This document shows, piece after piece, positions 35,979 to 45,601 of a stretch of DNA of 64,000 nt. The notes under the pieces were generated by a model that was given only the letters and a program-made list of their open reading frames with translations, made no database searches and was not told the DNA's origin. Source of the DNA: Syntrophomonadaceae bacterium (lineage in GTDB: Bacteria > Bacillota > Dethiobacteria > DTU022); assembly GCA_007121075.1 (NCBI GenBank), contig SKMK01000022.1:18229-82228 (forward strand). Direction: 5' to 3'. Each line of letters opens with the position of its first letter. The first letter of the stretch is position 1. The translations under genes and the position numbers were made by a program.

Positions 35979-37856
35979 CTACTGTTCCTGCTTGTCCTCG
36001 CTCTCTTCGGCATCTCCCTCATGAATATCATACTCGGCGTCTACTACATTTTCATCTTCAGCTGTTTCCCCGCCGGGCTGAGAGCTGTCGCTTTCTGCAC
36101 CAGCCTCCCGGGCCTCAGCCTGCTGTTGTTCATATAGTTTCGAAGACAATTCATGCATAAAACCGTTCACCTTTTCGGTGGCTTCCTTGATCTTATCCAG
36201 GTCCTCTCCCCGGGACGCTTCACGCAGTTCTTCGGCAGCCTTTTTGACTTCTTCTGCTTTGCCTGGTTCTACTTTATCACCCAGATCCTTCAAGGCTTTT
36301 TCTGCACTGTAGGCAAGGCTGTCGGCCTGGTTACGGGCTTCGGCCAGTTCCTTGCGCTTGCGGTCTTCCTCAGCAAATTTCTCGGCCTCATTTACCATTT
36401 CGTCAATTTGATCTTTTTCCAGTCCGCTGGAAGCCGTAATAGTTATTTTTTGTTCGCGGTTCGTGGCCAGGTCCCTGGCAGAAACATTGACAATGCCATT
36501 GGCATCAATATTAAAGCTTACTTCAACCTGGGGAACACCGCGGGGCGCCGGGGGAATTCCATCGAGCATAAACCGTCCCAGGGTCTTATTATCGGCTGCC
36601 ATGGCCCTTTCTCCCTGCAAGACGTGAATATCAACACTGGTCTGGTTGTCGGCGGCGGTGGAGAAAATTTGTTTTTTCTCGGTGGGAATGGTTGTATTAC
36701 GTTCAATAATCTTTGTAAAAACACCGCCAAGAGTTTCGATACCCAGTGACAGGGGGGTTACATCAAGAAGCAGAACATCTTTTGCTTCGCCGCCCAGGAC
36801 AGCCGCCTGGTACGCCGCCCCCATGGCCACAACCTCATCGGGGTTTACGCCTTTATGCGGTTCCTTGCCTAACAGGCTGCGAATAGCATCCTGGACGGCA
36901 GGAATCCTGGTCGATCCTCCGACCATGATAATTTTATCAATATCATTGGTACTTAATTCAGCATCAGTTAATGCCTGCCTGGTCGGGCCCATGGTCTTTT
37001 CGACAAGATCGCCGGTTAATTCATCAAATTTGGCCCTGGTCAGGGTCATATTAAGGTGTTTTGGCCCCTCCTGGGTAGCGGTAACAAAAGGCAGGTTGAT
37101 ATCGGTAGAAGTTACTGAAGATAGTTCTACTTTTGCTTTTTCCGCCGCTTCCATTAAACGCTGGAGGGCCATCCTGTCCTGGCGCAGGTCAATACCGTAA
37201 TCTTTTTTAAATTCGTCAGCAATATAATCGACCACGCGCTGATCAAAATCATCACCGCCCAGGCGGTTATTACCACTGCTGGCTTTAACTTCAACCACAT
37301 CGTCTCCGAGTTCCAAAACGGACACGTCAAAAGTTCCTCCGCCCAGGTCAAAAACCAGTATCTTCTGGTCTTCACCTTTTTTGTCCAGCCCATAGGCAAG
37401 AGCTGCCGCTGTCGGTTCGTTTATAATCCTGAGCACTTCCATCCCGGCAATCGTCCCCGCGTCCTTCGTGGCCTGACGCTGGCTGTCGGTAAAATAAGCG
37501 GGAACCGTGATAACCGCCCGGGTAACTTCTTCGCCAAGATAGCTTTCGGCATCGGCTTTCAGTTTTTGCAAAACCATTGCTGAAATTTCCTGAGGGGTAT
37601 ATTCTTTATCATCAATTTTTACCTTGTGATCGGTTCCCATCTCACGCTTGATCGAGACGATCGTCCGTTCAGGGTTGGTCACAGCCTGGCGCTTTGCTAC
37701 CTGGCCCAATAAACGCTGGTCGTCTTTTGTAAAAGCCACTACAGAGGGCGTCACCCTGCTGCCCTCAGCATTTGCGATAATTTCAGGTTCGCTGCCAATT
37801 AGAGCGGCAACTGCTGAGTTGGTGGTTCCAAGGTCAATTCCTACAACTTTTCCCAT
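35979..37856 (-). CDS. dnaK: Chaperone DnaK (Hsp70)
   Basis: 625 residues. Nucleotide-binding domain motifs [46 protein letters not shown] and [10 protein letters not shown]; substrate-binding domain from about 385 ([17 protein letters not shown]); acidic C-terminal tail. Single-copy heat-shock arrangement hrcA-grpE-dnaK. RBS AAGGAGG. Confidence 0.99.
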   Translation of the reverse strand: MGKVVGIDLGTTNSAVAALIGSEPEIIANAEGSRVTPSVVAFTKDDQRLLGQVAKRQAVTNPERTIVSIKREMGTDHKVKIDDKEYTPQEISAMVLQKLKADAESYLGEEVTRAVITVPAYFTDSQRQATKDAGTIAGMEVLRIINEPTAAALAYGLDKKGEDQKILVFDLGGGTFDVSVLELGDDVVEVKASSGNNRLGGDDFDQRVVDYIADEFKKDYGIDLRQDRMALQRLMEAAEKAKVELSSVTSTDINLPFVTATQEGPKHLNMTLTRAKFDELTGDLVEKTMGPTRQALTDAELSTNDIDKIIMVGGSTRIPAVQDAIRSLLGKEPHKGVNPDEVVAMGAAYQAAVLGGEAKDVLLLDVTPLSLGIETLGGVFTKIIERNTTIPTEKKQIFSTAADNQTSVDIHVLQGERAMAADNKTLGRFMLDGIPPAPRGVPQVEVSFNIDANGIVNVSARDLATNREQKITITASSGLEKDQIDEMVNEAEKFAEEDRKRKELAEARNQADSLAYSAEKALKDLGDKVEPGKAEEVKKAAEELREASRGEDLDKIKEATEKVNGFMHELSSKLYEQQQAEAREAGAESDSSQPGGETAEDENVVDAEYDIHEGDAEESEDKQEQ

Positions 37857-37892
37857 TTTCCCTGTCCTCCTTGTAAAGTATATGACTGCAAT

Positions 37893-38552
37893 TTATTTAC
37901 GGCAAACTTTAACCATGGCTGGCCGAAGAACCCTTTCCCGGTGACGGTACCCCCGCTGAAGCTCTTCTACGACGCTTCCTGGTTCTGTTTCATCACTTTC
38001 CACTGCCATCACGGCATGATGGCAGTGCGGATCAAAAGGATTTCCTTCCGCCTCTATGACGCTAACCCCTTCCTGCTCCAGGATCTGAAAGATTTGCTTA
38101 TAGATCATTTCCAGTCCATCAACATGGGAATCGGGGACTTTTTGATCAGAACGGGCAGATTCCAGGGCCCGTTCCAGGTTATCCACTACCGGCAGGAGCC
38201 TGCTTAAAAAATCGTGGAGGGCATACTCCCTTGCTTCAGCCTGTTCCATCTTGCTAATCCGACGTAAATTGTCCATTTCGGCCTGTTTTCGCTTCAGCCG
38301 GTCCAGGAATTCTTCTTTTTCCTGCATCCATTCCGCTTCAGCTGTTTCTTCTTCCTGCCCTGGTTCTTCTTCAATTAACCCGTCCTTATCAACTGCCAGG
38401 TCATTATCATTTTGATCCGGCAGCTCTGGTTCCACTCCGGACTTGCCAGGTTCTCTTTCGGGCACTGTTTCCTGTTCCATTTGCCGCTGCTGTCGTTCTT
38501 CCTGTTCTGCAGATTGTTTTGCTTGTTGTTCTTTTCGTTTTTTTCCGGACAT
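37893..38552 (-). CDS. grpE: Nucleotide exchange factor GrpE
   Basis: 219 residues. A long Gln/Glu-rich disordered N-terminus, a coiled-coil dimerisation helix (about 80-135), and the C-terminal beta domain with GVSVIEAEGNPFDPHCHHAV and GYRHRERVLRPAMVKV. ATG 38552 (AGGTG 9 nt upstream) is preferred over a GTG at 38564. Releases ADP from DnaK. Confidence 0.95.
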   Translation of the reverse strand: MSGKKRKEQQAKQSAEQEERQQRQMEQETVPEREPGKSGVEPELPDQNDNDLAVDKDGLIEEEPGQEEETAEAEWMQEKEEFLDRLKRKQAEMDNLRRISKMEQAEAREYALHDFLSRLLPVVDNLERALESARSDQKVPDSHVDGLEMIYKQIFQILEQEGVSVIEAEGNPFDPHCHHAVMAVESDETEPGSVVEELQRGYRHRERVLRPAMVKVCRK

Positions 38553-38653
38553 AAAAAATTTCACCTGCTCGTCTAAGATTGAGGGTAATAAAGAGTCTAC
38601 AGTCTTAAATCAATTCAGTGTACTGCCGTGCCCCCGCCTGTAGTTTAACCCGG

Positions 38654-39691
38654 TCAGGAACTGCTGAGGCTCTGGTTAAGCTGATCGACAAGACGACGCA
38701 TAATGCTGATCACCTTTCCGTAATCCATCCTGGTCGGCCCGAGGACTCCTACAGTCCCCAGGGTTTTATCATGGATCCGGTAGGTGCCCGTAATCAGGGT
38801 ACATTCTTTAATGTCTTCAAATTCATTCTCAGAGCCTATCCGCACCACGATATTGTCTTCTCTTGAAGTGTCCTCAAGGATTTTGAACAGGAGCGGTTCC
38901 TGTTCAAACAGGTTAAGCATCCTGCGGATCTTATCTACATCTTTAAATTCAGGCTGATTCAGGATATTGGTTGTCCCACCGAGGAATACCCGGATCTGCT
39001 TTTCTTCCTTGAGGCTTTCTTCAAGAAGGATAAATGCCTGTTCCAGTATTTCCAGGCGCCGAAACAGATCCCTTTTCAGCTCATTAATTAGTGAAGCGGT
39101 AACCTGGTCAATAGTTAACCCGTACAGTTTTTGGTTCAAATAGGAAACAATCTGCTGCAATTCAGTCTGGCTTAACTGATGCTGAAAATCGATGACCTTG
39201 TTCTTTATAAAACCAGTATCGGTAATTAAAACTACCAGTCCTCTTTTTTCATCCAGGGGCAGTATTCTAAGTTGATGAAAAGCACTTTTCTTAAACTGCG
39301 GGCCCATAATCAAGGAAGTCTGATTGGTGGCAGATGACAATACCCTGGTCGAGTTCATAATAATCTGTTCGATCTCTCGCATCTTGCCTGCGCTAAGGGA
39401 GGTGCTAATCTTCTCTTCAACATCCTCACTTAGTTCGTTCAAATCCATTAAATTATCGACATAATAACGATATCCCCGCTGGGAGGGAATTCTTCCGGCG
39501 GAAGTATGAGGCTGAATCAGGTATCCCATCTCCTCCAGGTCAGCCATCTCATTTCTGATTGTTGCTGAACTGAGGCCCCCGGGATGGGATCTGGCTATTG
39601 TACGCGAACCAACAGGCTCAGCTGTTTTAATATAATTAATAACTACGGATCGAAGAATCTGCTCTTTTCTATCGTTTAATTCGGCAGTCAT
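38654..39691 (-). CDS. hrcA: Heat-inducible transcription repressor HrcA
   Basis: 345 residues. N-terminal winged helix with TIRNEMADLEEMGYL and HTSAGRIPSQRGYRYYVD, then the dimerisation and GroE-sensing domains ending in GPTRMDYGKVISIM. Represses this operon by binding CIRCE. ATG 39691 with GGGGGG 9 nt upstream is chosen; the longer frame to 39721 starts inside the CIRCE site. Confidence 0.97.
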   Translation of the reverse strand: MTAELNDRKEQILRSVVINYIKTAEPVGSRTIARSHPGGLSSATIRNEMADLEEMGYLIQPHTSAGRIPSQRGYRYYVDNLMDLNELSEDVEEKISTSLSAGKMREIEQIIMNSTRVLSSATNQTSLIMGPQFKKSAFHQLRILPLDEKRGLVVLITDTGFIKNKVIDFQHQLSQTELQQIVSYLNQKLYGLTIDQVTASLINELKRDLFRRLEILEQAFILLEESLKEEKQIRVFLGGTTNILNQPEFKDVDKIRRMLNLFEQEPLLFKILEDTSREDNIVVRIGSENEFEDIKECTLITGTYRIHDKTLGTVGVLGPTRMDYGKVISIMRRLVDQLNQSLSSS

Positions 39692-39714
39692 TCTTAATCC
39701 CCCCGTTTCGCTCT

Positions 39715-39741
39715 TTAGCACTCTATACTATAGAGTGCTAA
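39715..39741. promoter_or_regulatory. CIRCE operator (HrcA site)
   Basis: A perfect consensus TTAGCACTC-N9-GAGTGCTAA, 23 bp upstream of the hrcA ATG and 10 bp downstream of the -10 box, so it overlaps the transcription start and autoregulates hrcA-grpE-dnaK. Confidence 0.99.
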
Positions 39742-39751
39742 AGCTACTAAA

Positions 39752-39781
39752 AAAATATCATTTTTAAGGGGGTTTTGTCAA
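39752..39781 (-). promoter_or_regulatory. Sigma-A promoter of hrcA-grpE-dnaK
   Basis: Minus strand: TTGACA, 18-bp spacer, TATTTT, immediately upstream of CIRCE. Confidence 0.75.
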
Positions 39782-39821
39782 GCTGATCACAGTACAACCA
39801 GAAACAATCCATGCCAATTGC

Positions 39822-40196
39822 TTATCCTGAATGCTGCTTGCTTTTATAATCTACAATTGCATTCTGGAGGGCATCCGCCGCCAGGTTTGAACAGTGCAGC
39901 TTAAGGGGCGGCAGGCCGCCCAGTTTATCGGCAACATCATGGTTGGTCACCCGGGCTGCTTCATCGATGGTTCTGCCTTTTACCATCTCGGTCAACATGC
40001 TGCTACTGGCAATCGCCGCCCCACAGCCAAAGGTCTGGAACTTTATATCCTCGATCCGATCATTTTTGACCTTGAGGTAAAGCTTCATGGTATCGCCGCA
40101 TTTAAAACTGCCAGTTTCGCCAATTGCATCTGCATCAGGAAGTTCACCCACATTGCGGGGATTGGTAAAGTGATCCATTACTTTCTCACTGTACAT
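39822..40196 (-). CDS. nifU: NifU/IscU-type Fe-S cluster scaffold
   Basis: 124 residues. The three scaffold cysteines are present: GSFKCGDTMKLY, FQTFGCGAAIASSS, LPPLKLHCSNLAA. C-terminal NifU extension absent. RBS AAAGGAG. Follows nifS by 30 bp in the Rrf2-nifS-nifU operon. Confidence 0.96.
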   Translation of the reverse strand: MYSEKVMDHFTNPRNVGELPDADAIGETGSFKCGDTMKLYLKVKNDRIEDIKFQTFGCGAAIASSSMLTEMVKGRTIDEAARVTNHDVADKLGGLPPLKLHCSNLAADALQNAIVDYKSKQHSG

Positions 40197-40226
40197 CCAA
40201 TGTTTCTCCTTTCGTCTTTTAAACCT

Positions 40227-41390
40227 TCAGCGGGCATGATAAGTCGGAGACATGCTGCGCAGTCTCTCTACAATCGGTGAGGCTTTTTCCAGCACATAAT
40301 CAATATCTTCTTCAGTGTTGCCATAACCAAGACTAAATCGCACAGATCCATGAGCCATGGAGTGATCGAGCCCGATCGCCGATAAAACATGAGACGGCTC
40401 CAGTGAACCAGAAGAACAGGCCGAACCGCTGGAAGCAGCAATACCTTCCATGTCAAGACTGAGAAGCACCGATTCCCCTTCTATGTATTGAAAGCTTACG
40501 TTTACATTGCCGGGCAGGCGTTCTTTGTGATGACCGTTCAAATAGACCTCTCCAATATCAAGCAGGCCTTTTATAAGACGGTCTCTTAAATGCTCCAGTT
40601 TCTTTTTCTTTTCAGGAATTTCAGATACGGCCAGTTCAATCGCTTTGCCCAGGCCAATAATACCGGGAACATTTTCCGTCCCCGGCCGTAGTTTCCTCTC
40701 CTGGCTCCCCCCCCGGTAGAGAGGGTCGATTTTTATACCCTTTCTCATGTAAAGAGCTCCAATCCCTTTCGGTCCGTTAAATTTGTGGGCCGACAAAGAC
40801 AGGAAATCGACATTTAGATCGGCTACATTGACCGGTAGCTGTCCGACAACCTGAACGGCATCGGTATGAAAAAGGATCCCCTTATCCCTGGCCACCGCTC
40901 CAAGCTCGCGGACCGGTTGCAGGGTACCAATTTCATTGTTGGCAGCCATGATCGAGATCATAAAGGTGTCATCTTCTATGGCTTCCTTTAATGATTCCGG
41001 ATCGACCCTGCCGTACTGATCTACCGGCAAGTACGTTACCCGGTGGCCTTCGTTTTCCAGTTCTTTACATACATCCAGCACCGCATGGTGTTCAACAGAA
41101 GAAGTAATTATATGTCCCGGCTTGGCTCTTTTTTTTGCGGCACCGCGCAGGGCTATATTATTGGACTCCGTACCTCCGGCGGTAAAATAAATTTCGTCCT
41201 CCTTTGCCCCCAGAGCAGAGGCTGTTTTTTCGCGGGACTCTTCTACTGCCTGGCGCACCTCTCTACCCGGGGCATGCAGGCTGGAGGGGTTGCCATACTG
41301 TTCCTGGAAATAAGGCGCCATATAATCAAAAACTTCTTTCCTAACTGGAGTGGTCGCGCCATGATCCATATAAACCAGCCGACTTTGCAT
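40227..41390 (-). CDS. nifS: Cysteine desulfurase, NifS/IscS class
   Basis: 387 residues, PLP enzyme. VYMDHGATTPVR near the start, FTAGGTESNNIALRGA, VEHHAVLD, PLP lysine in SLSAHKFNGPKGIGALY, and the mobile catalytic Cys loop SSGSACSSGS. Supplies sulfane sulfur to NifU and probably to MnmA. RBS GGGAGG before the ATG. Confidence 0.97.
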   Translation of the reverse strand: MQSRLVYMDHGATTPVRKEVFDYMAPYFQEQYGNPSSLHAPGREVRQAVEESREKTASALGAKEDEIYFTAGGTESNNIALRGAAKKRAKPGHIITSSVEHHAVLDVCKELENEGHRVTYLPVDQYGRVDPESLKEAIEDDTFMISIMAANNEIGTLQPVRELGAVARDKGILFHTDAVQVVGQLPVNVADLNVDFLSLSAHKFNGPKGIGALYMRKGIKIDPLYRGGSQERKLRPGTENVPGIIGLGKAIELAVSEIPEKKKKLEHLRDRLIKGLLDIGEVYLNGHHKERLPGNVNVSFQYIEGESVLLSLDMEGIAASSGSACSSGSLEPSHVLSAIGLDHSMAHGSVRFSLGYGNTEEDIDYVLEKASPIVERLRSMSPTYHAR

Positions 41391-41405
41391 TTTATACTCC
41401 TCCCT

Positions 41406-41834
41406 TTACGTTATGTTGGTCGGCTTAACATCAATTAGCTCATCAAGAGATACATCATCCAAAACATCGTTGATTTTATCTCTCAGTTTCTCCCAAACCT
41501 GCCTGGTCAGGCACCCATTTTTGCGATTACAGCAGGGATCATCGCCATTTTCAGCCAGGCAATCCATCGGGGCAATCGGCCCCTCGACAGCCCGGACTAT
41601 ATCCCCAATATTGATCTCAGCCGGGGGCCGTGAAAGCATGTAGCCTCCACGAGAGCCGCGCACACTGGAGATCAAATTATTACGCCTGAGCTCCGGGACA
41701 ATTTGCTCCAGGAAATTTAGGGAGATGCTTTCCTGTTCCGCAATTTCTCTTAACGGTAAAGGGCCGGTTTGATAATAATAGGCAAGAATTGCCATGGCCC
41801 TTACGCCATATTCCACTTTTGCCGATAACCTCAT
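41406..41834 (-). CDS. iscR: Rrf2-family regulator, IscR-like
   Basis: 142 residues. Winged helix (KVEYGVRAMAILAYYY; ISLNFLEQIVPELRRNNLI; VRGSRGGYMLSRPP) and cysteines in CLAENGDDPCCNRKNGC that can hold a 2Fe-2S cluster. Probably senses Fe-S status and represses its own operon. ATG 41834 is chosen: the family begins MRLSAKVEYG; upstream codons overlap the operator. First gene of the nifS-nifU operon. The CymR alternative (cysteine metabolism) is less likely given these cysteines. Confidence 0.93.
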   Translation of the reverse strand: MRLSAKVEYGVRAMAILAYYYQTGPLPLREIAEQESISLNFLEQIVPELRRNNLISSVRGSRGGYMLSRPPAEINIGDIVRAVEGPIAPMDCLAENGDDPCCNRKNGCLTRQVWEKLRDKINDVLDDVSLDELIDVKPTNIT

Positions 41835-41861
41835 CCCTGTATACACCGCTTTTTTTGAATT

Positions 41862-41887
41862 CCGACCAAACAAGTCGGGTATCCGAC
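41862..41887. promoter_or_regulatory. Candidate Rrf2/IscR operator
   Basis: Minus strand reads GTCGG-atac-CCGAC-ttgtttg-GTCGG: two overlapping inverted repeats that share the middle arm. It lies just downstream of the -10 box and upstream of the regulator start. Confidence 0.55.
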
Positions 41888-41894
41888 AAAAAAA

Positions 41895-41923
41895 AGAATA
41901 ACACCTCAATTAAATACTGTCAA
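41895..41923 (-). promoter_or_regulatory. Promoter of the iscR-nifS-nifU operon
   Basis: Minus strand: consensus TTGACA, 17-bp spacer, TATTCT. Confidence 0.85.
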
Positions 41924-41945
41924 CGGTTAAATCAATTTTTTAACA

Positions 41946-41972
41946 AAATAAAGCCGGCATTTAATGCCGGCC
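41946..41972 (-). terminator. Terminator of the cold-shock gene
   Basis: Minus strand: GCCGGCATT/AATGCCGGC stem with a 1-3-nt centre, then TTTATTTTG. Only about 22 bp before the iscR -35 box. Confidence 0.7.
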
Positions 41973-42029
41973 AGTTTAAATTTTGTTTTATAAGGTTCTT
42001 TTTGATTAGTCAAAAGATTACTTAAGGAG

Positions 42030-42227
42030 TTACACCTTCACTACATTTGCAGCCTGCGGTCCGCGGTTGCCTTCTACGACTTCAAACTCGACTTCCTGTC
42101 CTTCTTCCAGAGTTTTAAAGCCTTCTTCCTGGATCTCCGAGTAATGCACAAAAACATCTTTTCCTTCATCGATTTCAATGAAGCCGTACCCCTTTTCAGG
42201 GTTAAACCATTTAACCTTACCTTGCAT
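42030..42227 (-). CDS. Cold-shock protein (CspA/CspB family)
   Basis: 65 residues, one cold-shock domain. RNP1 KGYGFIEI and RNP2 VFVHYSEI are intact; starts [11 protein letters not shown]. Binds single-stranded RNA/DNA as an RNA chaperone. RBS AGGAGG 9 nt before the ATG. Monocistronic. Confidence 0.98.
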   Translation of the reverse strand: MQGKVKWFNPEKGYGFIEIDEGKDVFVHYSEIQEEGFKTLEEGQEVEFEVVEGNRGPQAANVVKV

Positions 42228-42379
42228 TAAAACATTACCTCCTAAAATAACCCCGATAAACGAGATGTTATATCATCTAAAGATTACCACAACCTTGATT
42301 AAAAAGCAATATATCTTCAGGGTTTTTCAGCTGTTTAACTATAAATATGCTATAATCTGCCTTGGAGGTGAGTTAGTTA

Positions 42380-42769
42380 ATGTTCCTCGGTGTTGGTGTG
42401 GACCTGGTAGCAGTTGAAAGAATTACAAGAATTCATGAAAAATATCCTGAGCGTTTTCTGGACAAAATTTTTACAAGACTGGAAAAAAAGCGCTTCCTGG
42501 GCCAGAAGGCTTCGCCTGCTTCCCTTGCCGCCCGGTACGCCGCCAAGGAAGCAGTTTTAAAAGCAATCGGCTGCGGTATCGGTCCGGCCGCCTTAAAAGA
42601 AGTGGAAATCTTTACCTCCCAGGGGAAACAACCCCTGGTCAAACTGCACGGGGAGGCTACCCGCCTGGCCCGAGAAAAAAAGATTACCGCGATTGCCGTT
42701 TCACTAACCCACGAGCCTCCTTTTGCCTGTGCTGTCGCCGCCGCGTATACCGCTCCTGAAAAAAGCTAA
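42380..42769 (+). CDS. acpS: Holo-[acyl-carrier-protein] synthase
   Basis: 129 residues. Transfers phosphopantetheine from CoA to ACP. GVGVDLVAVERI (metal-binding Asp) at the start and RYAAKEAVLKAIGCGI (Glu/Lys site), then AVSLTHEPPFACAVAAA. TTGGAGGTG precedes the ATG; a perfect TATAAT lies upstream at about 42352 but without a recognisable -35. Confidence 0.96.
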   Translation: MFLGVGVDLVAVERITRIHEKYPERFLDKIFTRLEKKRFLGQKASPASLAARYAAKEAVLKAIGCGIGPAALKEVEIFTSQGKQPLVKLHGEATRLAREKKITAIAVSLTHEPPFACAVAAAYTAPEKS

Positions 42770-42848
42770 ATTATTAAGTATGGACATCTGCTCTTTAAAT
42801 ACAGCTGCAGGGTGCTGTAATTTAACTGACCGGCAGTCCTTGTATCAC

Positions 42849-42897
42849 AGGCCTTTACCAACCCGGCCGTAGCCCCGGCCTGGTGTAAGGCCTTTTT
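42849..42897 (+). terminator. Terminator of acpS
   Basis: An outer stem AGGCCTTTACCA/TGGTGTAAGGCCT (one bulge) enclosing a GGCC/GGCC inner stem, followed by TTTTTC. Confidence 0.75.
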
Positions 42898-42981
42898 CAA
42901 TAAAAGCTTTGATCCAGGCCTGCTTATGTCCTGCCAGTATTATCTCCCTATCAATTATTGACCCAGTTTAAAAGGGTCTGA

Positions 42982-44172
42982 TTAGGGCATGTAAACCCGC
43001 AGCCTTGTCCTAAACATGTAAACTGCCACCGGGACAACCATAACAGCAGCACATAAGATAAACACTGCCTTGAAATCTAGCCAGTTCAGCAGGATGCCAA
43101 TTATACTCGAACCGGCCACTATGCCAAGGTCAAAAGCTCCTGTAAAAGTGGCCATACCAACTCCTCTTTCCATAACCGGGAGCCTGTCTGCAGCAAGGGC
43201 CATTACCGATGAATGGGCCGCTCCAAAGCCGGCGCCAAAGATAAAAGCGCTAAGAATCAGCTCAAACACCGTAGAGGCAAGGGCAATCATTATCAGCGCC
43301 ACCCCTGCTACAATCAAAGCCGGCAGGAAAATCCAGGAACGCCCCACCCGATCCGATATCCGGCCGAAGGTTGGTCGAAATACAACTGCCGTCAGGGCAA
43401 AGACAGTAAAAAAATAACCAACGGCCTCAATATTCCTGACTTCGCCCAGAAGGGGTAAAAAGGTCAGAATGCAGCCCAGGTTGAAGGTCATAAAGAAAAT
43501 GATCAATGAAGGTAGAAATACTTTACGGGAAAGCAGCGGGGACTTTTGATCTTCGCTTTTATCTCTTTCGGGTTCCTTTACCAGCAAAGCCATCACCAGG
43601 GCCAGCACGGCAGCAGCGGAAGCAATAAAAAACAGCAGTGCATAATTGCCGTCAGTAGATATCCGCAGTTGTTCACCCAGTATGGGAGCTACAGCCAGTG
43701 AAAAAGGCGGGGCTATACCCATCAGGCCAAGAGCTTCACCGCTTCTGCCGTCCGGAGCAAGATCCAGGGTGAGGGTGTTAAAAGATAGCAAAAATGCCCC
43801 CCAGCCAAACCCCTGGACAGCACGAAATATAAAAACCAGGGGAAGAGGAGGCAAAAGCAACAGCCCCACGCCGGCGGCGGCATAAAGAGAAATACCCATC
43901 ACAAGGAGCCTTTTGCGCCCCCGGCGGTTGAGATCGCGCCCTTGAAAGGGGCGAAGGATTATCGAGCAAAAAGTAAAAAGGCCCATTAAAAGCCCCACGG
44001 CAGCCTCTCCACCCCCGACGTCCAGGACGTAAAAAGGAAGGATCGGGATATAGAAATCCAGGGCAAAAAAAAGGAAAAATACTGCTCCTAGAAGGGCCAT
44101 AAAATTGAAAGTTAATATTTTCCTATTTCCACCGCCCCGGAATGTCGTCTTAACCGGTAAAGGCCTCATCAT
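42982..44172 (-). CDS. Major facilitator superfamily transporter
   Basis: 396 residues with about 12 hydrophobic helices. Loop 2-3 carries RPFQGRDLNRRGRKRLLVMG, the MFS A-motif position; a second half repeat is visible (RPTFGRISDRVGRSW). Likely an exporter/efflux-type MFS but no substrate can be assigned. ATG overlaps the apgM stop by 4 nt (ATGA), so it is co-translated with apgM, which may be meaningful for amino-acid or phosphometabolite export (inference). Confidence 0.88.
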   Translation of the reverse strand: MMRPLPVKTTFRGGGNRKILTFNFMALLGAVFFLFFALDFYIPILPFYVLDVGGGEAAVGLLMGLFTFCSIILRPFQGRDLNRRGRKRLLVMGISLYAAAGVGLLLLPPLPLVFIFRAVQGFGWGAFLLSFNTLTLDLAPDGRSGEALGLMGIAPPFSLAVAPILGEQLRISTDGNYALLFFIASAAAVLALVMALLVKEPERDKSEDQKSPLLSRKVFLPSLIIFFMTFNLGCILTFLPLLGEVRNIEAVGYFFTVFALTAVVFRPTFGRISDRVGRSWIFLPALIVAGVALIMIALASTVFELILSAFIFGAGFGAAHSSVMALAADRLPVMERGVGMATFTGAFDLGIVAGSSIIGILLNWLDFKAVFILCAAVMVVPVAVYMFRTRLRVYMP

Positions 44173-45383
44173 CTCTGCTTTATAAACCGGTCCATCAGGC
44201 GAAATCCTTTGCCAAGAAAAAGCCCGGTTTCAGCAGCGCTTGCCTCGTCGAACTTCCGGGAGGGGTTATCTTTTGGCTCGCTGCTGCGGTAAATTACAAA
44301 AGGAACAGGTTCCCTGGTATGGGTGCCCAGGGACAGCGGAGTGGCATGATCGGTAATTAAAAGGATGCTGTGCTCAATACCGCTCCGTTCCAGATCCTCC
44401 ACAATTCTTTTAACTACAAGGTTGTCAATAATCTCAATCGCTTTGACCTTGTTTTCAGTTTCGAAGCGGTGTGAACATTCATCAGGCGCTTCCACATGAA
44501 GATAAACAAAATCGTCTCCATTAATTAGAGCTTGAACAGAAGCTTCAGCTTTGCCTCTAAAGTTGGTGTCGATGTTGCCGGTAGCCCCTTCAACCTGGAT
44601 TAACTTTAACCCGGCCAAAAGACCGATTCCTTTGACCAGGTCCACCGCAGAAATAACCGAACCCTTTATTTCGTATTTTTCTTCAAAAGGAGGCAGGAGC
44701 GGCTTTTTCCCATTGCCCCAAATCCAGATCGAATTGGCCGGGTTTAGGCCTTTTTCTATCCGCCTGCGGTTTACAGGGTGATTGGCCAGGAACTCAAAGC
44801 TTTTTCCCATCATTTCCCTAATCCTGGCGCTGCCGCTGCCTTTAGGAAGATATTCTTCAATTGATTTACCGCTGATATCATGAGGAGGGGTTAATTCCCA
44901 ATCTTCCGGGGCGCCATGCCAGACCATCAGATGGCGATAATTAGAGCCGCGATAAAAATCTATTTCTCCACTGCCGAGGTAATTTTTAACTTCTTCGATC
45001 AATATTTCCGCTTCCTCATTTGTTATTTCACCGGCACAATAATCAGTCATAGTTTTTCCGGCATAATTTCCATCGGAAGAAAGGGTGACCAGGTTGCAGC
45101 GGAAAGAAATGTCTTCGGGATTTAGCTCAACCCCCAGGCTGGCTGCCTCAAAAGGTGATCTTCCGGTATAGTAGGTGAGAGGATCATAACCCATAACCGA
45201 AAGATTGGCTGTATCGCTCCCAGGGGGCAATTGATCGGGAATGGTCCGGGCCAGGCCCAGCTCGCCCCTGGTGGCGAGTTTGTCAAAATTGGGGGTGCTG
45301 GCAAATTGAAGGGCTGTTTTGTTTTCCAGTTGTTCCAGGGGGTAATCGGCCATTCCATCTCCGACGATAACCAGGTACTTCAA
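44169..45383 (-). CDS. Cofactor-independent phosphoglycerate mutase, archaeal type (ApgM family); possible homoserine kinase
   Basis: 404 residues, alkaline-phosphatase-superfamily fold. N-terminal metal site VIVGDGMADYPL, STPNFDKLA, PPGSDTANLSVMGYDP (phospho-Ser region), HVEAPDECSHRFE, ITDHATPLSLGTHTREPVPF. The family contains true 2,3-BPG-independent mutases and a subgroup proposed, on genome context, to be a homoserine kinase substitute. Here it is divergent from thrC with a 218-bp gap, which favours the homoserine kinase reading. Start TTG 45383, AAGGAG 12 nt upstream. Confidence 0.9.
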   Translation of the reverse strand: MKYLVIVGDGMADYPLEQLENKTALQFASTPNFDKLATRGELGLARTIPDQLPPGSDTANLSVMGYDPLTYYTGRSPFEAASLGVELNPEDISFRCNLVTLSSDGNYAGKTMTDYCAGEITNEEAEILIEEVKNYLGSGEIDFYRGSNYRHLMVWHGAPEDWELTPPHDISGKSIEEYLPKGSGSARIREMMGKSFEFLANHPVNRRRIEKGLNPANSIWIWGNGKKPLLPPFEEKYEIKGSVISAVDLVKGIGLLAGLKLIQVEGATGNIDTNFRGKAEASVQALINGDDFVYLHVEAPDECSHRFETENKVKAIEIIDNLVVKRIVEDLERSGIEHSILLITDHATPLSLGTHTREPVPFVIYRSSEPKDNPSRKFDEASAAETGLFLGKGFRLMDRFIKQR

Positions 45384-45601
45384 CTTGTAATCACGCTCCT
45401 TAGGTTTGCTGAGGCTTAATCGGTGAAGTTAGTGCAAGTCGTGTCCTGAAAATACCCTTTTACCAACATTTTGTCAAGGGCACCCCTCATCCTTAACAGG
45501 ATTTAACCGGAAAAAGAAGAATTGGAGATATATAAAAGGTATATAGCTATTGGGAATACTGTGACATATCATTGATCATAAAGCAGAAAGGAACACTTGA
45601 A

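Noticed and set aside
39694..39721. Longer hrcA start
   Set aside because: The extra codons lie in the CIRCE operator and the SD sits before ATG 39691.
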